Notes under the pieces: generated by a model
The model's input: the letters and a program-made list of their open reading frames with translations, nothing else
Databases searched by the model: none
What the model was told of the DNA's origin: nothing
Assembly (NCBI GenBank): GCA_900553295.1
Contig: USCR01000023.1
Coordinates: forward strand, 1-23,009
Origin: an uncultured Eubacteriales bacterium
GTDB taxonomy: Bacteria > Bacillota > Clostridia > Christensenellales > Aristaeellaceae
Length of the DNA: 23,009 nt
Direction: 5' to 3'
Part shown: piece by piece, positions 20,963-23,009 of the stretch
How positions within the stretch are numbered: position 1 is the first letter of the stretch
Layout of the letters: each line of letters opens with the position of its first letter
Translations under genes and position numbers: made by a program

Positions 20963-22944
20963 CCGATGATGGCACCGTCCTCCACGCCTTCCTGAACGGA
21001 AACCAGCTTCAAATGGTCCTCCGCGTCCACGGCGGAAAGAATCATGCCCTGGCTTTCAATGCCGGCCAGCTTCGCCGTCTTGAGGTTGGAAATCAGCACC
21101 ACCTGTCGGCCCACCAGCTCCTCGGGCGTATAGTACTGGGCGATGCCGCTGACCACCGTGCGGGTACCGTCCTTGCCCAGGGAAAGCTGGAACTTCAGCA
21201 GCTTCTTGCTCTTTTCCACCTTTTCGCAGGCCATCACCCGGGCCACCTGCAGCTTGCACTTAAAGAAATCGTCAATTTCGATCTCCGCGGGATATTCGGG
21301 TTCGGCATGCTTTTTCTTTTCCGGCTGCTTGGCGGGCTGCTTTTCCGCCTTGGACGTGTCATTCTTGGGCGTATCGCGCTCCAGCTCCTTCTGGATATCC
21401 AGGCGGGGGAACAGCGCCTCTCCCTTGTGCACCTTTAGCCCCGCGGGCAGCACGCCAAAGGGCTTTTGCAGGGATGCCCAGTCCATCAGCGCGGGATCAC
21501 TTACGCCCAGCTGCTCATAGATGCGCGCAGGGGTGCGGGGCATGACGAAGCCAATGAGCGCCGCCACCCGGCGCACACACTCCGCCAGGGTGTACAGCAC
21601 AGTGCGCAGGCGAGGCTTGCCAGCTTCCTCCCGGCCCAATACCCAGGGCTGGGTTACGTCGATATACTTGTTGCATTCGCCGATGAGCTTCCAGATTTCC
21701 TGGAGCGCCACGGAGAATTGCAGGCTGTCCATCTGCTTTTCCACCTTGGCCGGAAGCTCCTCCGCCTGCTTCCAGATGGCACGATCCACATCCTCCACGG
21801 CATCCACGGCAGGGATCTCGCCGCCGAAATACTTTTCGATCATGGCTACGGTGCGGCTCACCAGGTTGCCCAGGTCGTTGGCCAGGTCTGCGTTGATGCG
21901 GGTGAGCATGGCCTTCAGGGTAAACTCGCCATCGCTGCCAAAGGGCATCTCGCGCATGAGGAAGTACCGCACCGCGTCAGAGGAATACCGGTTGCACAGC
22001 ACCACCGGGTCCACCACGTTACCCACGGATTTGCCCATCTTCTTGCCGTCAATCACCAGCCACCCGTGGCCAAACACCTGCTTGGGCAGCGGCAGCCCCA
22101 GCGCATGAAGCATGATGGGCCAGATAATGGTATGGAAGCGGACAATCTCCTTGCCCACCATGTGCACATTGGCCGGCCAATACTTCCGGTACAGCTCGTC
22201 ATGATCGGTGCCATAGCCCAGGGCGCTGATGTAGTTGCTCAGGGCGTCCAGCCATACGTATACCGTATGCTTGGGGTCGAAGGTGACGGGAATCCCCCAT
22301 TGGATGGAGGTGCGGCTGACGCACAGGTCCTCCAGGCCGGGCTTGAGGAAATTGTTCATCATTTCATTGGCACGGGAGGCGGGCTGGATGAAGTCGGGAT
22401 GATCCTCGATGTATTGAATCAGCCAATCCTGGTACTTGCTGAGCTTGAAGAAGTAGCTTTCCTCCCGGGTTTTTTCCACGGGACGGCCGCAGTCGGGGCA
22501 CTTGCCATCCTTGAGCTGCAATTCCGTCCAGAAGGACTCACAGGGCGTGCAGTACCAGCCCTCGTACTCGCTCTTGTAGATGTCGCCCTGATCATACAGC
22601 TGTTTGAACAGCTTCTGCACGCAGGCCACATGCCGCGGGTCCGTGGTGCGGATAAAATCGTCATACTGAATATCCATCAGCTTCCACAGATCCTTGATAC
22701 CCGCCACGATGTGATCCACATAGGCCTGGGGCGTCACGCCCTTCTCCTTAGCCTTGCGCTCGATCTTCTGGCCGTGCTCGTCGGTACCGGTAAGGAAGTA
22801 GGTATCGTACCCCGTCATTTTCTTGAACCGCGCCATGGTATCCACCGCAGTGGAGCAGTAGGCGTGGCCGATATGCAGGTTATCGCTGGGATAATAGATG
22901 GGCGTGGTGATGTAGAACGTTTTCTTCTGGCAGTCCTGGCACAT
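20959..22944 (-). CDS. metG: Methionyl-tRNA synthetase
   Basis: The 661-residue class I synthetase charges initiator and elongator tRNA-Met. It has HIGH (LHIGHAYC), a zinc knuckle with two pairs (CTPC and CPDC, near residues 131-150), the substrate stretch VYVWLDALSNY, and KMSKS as KMGKS in GKKMGKSVGN. After a Lys/Glu/Pro-rich linker around residues 525-555 comes a C-terminal Trbp111-like tRNA-binding domain (FFKCKLQVARV, VVSGIAQYY, NLKTAKLAGIESQGMIL), which mediates dimerisation. The N-terminus carries an extra MCQDCQ before the usual KKTFYITTPIYYPS. The ATG has GGAGG eight bases upstream. It is coupled to tatD and probably controlled by a leader cut by the window edge. Confidence 0.98.
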   Translation of the reverse strand: MCQDCQKKTFYITTPIYYPSDNLHIGHAYCSTAVDTMARFKKMTGYDTYFLTGTDEHGQKIERKAKEKGVTPQAYVDHIVAGIKDLWKLMDIQYDDFIRTTDPRHVACVQKLFKQLYDQGDIYKSEYEGWYCTPCESFWTELQLKDGKCPDCGRPVEKTREESYFFKLSKYQDWLIQYIEDHPDFIQPASRANEMMNNFLKPGLEDLCVSRTSIQWGIPVTFDPKHTVYVWLDALSNYISALGYGTDHDELYRKYWPANVHMVGKEIVRFHTIIWPIMLHALGLPLPKQVFGHGWLVIDGKKMGKSVGNVVDPVVLCNRYSSDAVRYFLMREMPFGSDGEFTLKAMLTRINADLANDLGNLVSRTVAMIEKYFGGEIPAVDAVEDVDRAIWKQAEELPAKVEKQMDSLQFSVALQEIWKLIGECNKYIDVTQPWVLGREEAGKPRLRTVLYTLAECVRRVAALIGFVMPRTPARIYEQLGVSDPALMDWASLQKPFGVLPAGLKVHKGEALFPRLDIQKELERDTPKNDTSKAEKQPAKQPEKKKHAEPEYPAEIEIDDFFKCKLQVARVMACEKVEKSKKLLKFQLSLGKDGTRTVVSGIAQYYTPEELVGRQVVLISNLKTAKLAGIESQGMILSAVDAEDHLKLVSVQEGVEDGAIIG

Positions 22945-22968
22945 GTCGCAATCCTCCTCAATTCCATG

Positions 22969-23009
22969 AAAAAAAGCCGCCCCCGGAAAGGGGCGGGCTT
23001 GTACCCGCG
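22969..23009 (-). promoter_or_regulatory. Terminator with competing hairpin before metG, probably 3' end of a T-box leader
   Basis: On the minus strand a 10-bp stem with one bulge (23000-22993 and on, with 22976 to 22985) and a CTTTCC-type loop is followed by seven T (22975-22969). Just upstream GCGGG (23008-23004) can pair with CCCGC (22997-22993), which belongs to the terminator's 5' arm, so the two structures exclude each other. CGCGGGTA followed by a GCCCC-TTT terminator loop resembles the end of T-box leaders, but the T-box core lies beyond the window. A simple terminator of an upstream gene is the alternative. Confidence 0.5.

Noticed and set aside
1..23009. Mobile elements, CRISPR arrays, tRNA or rRNA genes
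   Set aside because: I saw no transposase or integrase, no spaced direct repeats, and no cloverleaf or rRNA-like stretch; all gaps are short and filled by promoters, leaders and terminators.

Overview
The window looks like a chromosomal housekeeping segment of a GC-rich (about 60% by eye), endospore-forming member of the Clostridia/Firmicutes. The evidence is the T-box leader on valS, the tmcAL/yceD(ylbN)/rpmF/ackA neighbourhood, metG-tatD linkage, PduL-type phosphotransacetylase with AckA, and a tiny spoVM-like gene behind a sigma-E-like -10 element. Family or genus cannot be fixed from this sequence. There is no tRNA, rRNA, IS element, prophage or CRISPR array. Nearly all genes lie on the minus strand; only a LysM gene and tmcAL are on the plus strand.

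Layout from the left. Two plus-oriented terminator hairpins (20-94) close a transcript entering from outside. An arginine/pyrimidine operon follows, read leftward: argF, carA and carB. CarB is fused in frame to a complete DapF-like domain, and that domain has lost the first catalytic cysteine of diaminopimelate epimerase. Divergent to argF is a gene for four cysteine-bounded LysM repeats. A shared hairpin (7016-7046) separates it from the convergent operon rsmH-rsmI-fumA-fumB.

Next, read leftward from a perfect-consensus promoter at 15610-15638, come yceD, rpmF, a full T-box riboswitch with specifier GUC (Val), a 68-residue membrane protein, valS and folC. No promoter is evident between rpmF and the T-box, so the T-box may gate the distal half of one operon. 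Upstream of this is the acetate pair pduL and ackA. tmcAL, whose product uses acetate to modify tRNA-Met, diverges from pduL.

On the right, convergent to tmcAL, is an MgtC/SapB membrane protein. Its leader carries a 7-codon upstream ORF with a strong Shine-Dalgarno and a hairpin that partly hides the mgtC ribosome site. Then come a 29-codon spoVM-like gene, a 70-residue membrane protein upstream of it, tatD and metG. metG is preceded at the window edge by a terminator with a mutually exclusive hairpin, probably the tail of a second T-box leader.

The most unusual items are the CarB-DapF fusion with an altered active site, the spoVM-like mini-gene with its partner, and the mgtC leader. Family assignments rest on motif recognition only; no database search was possible.
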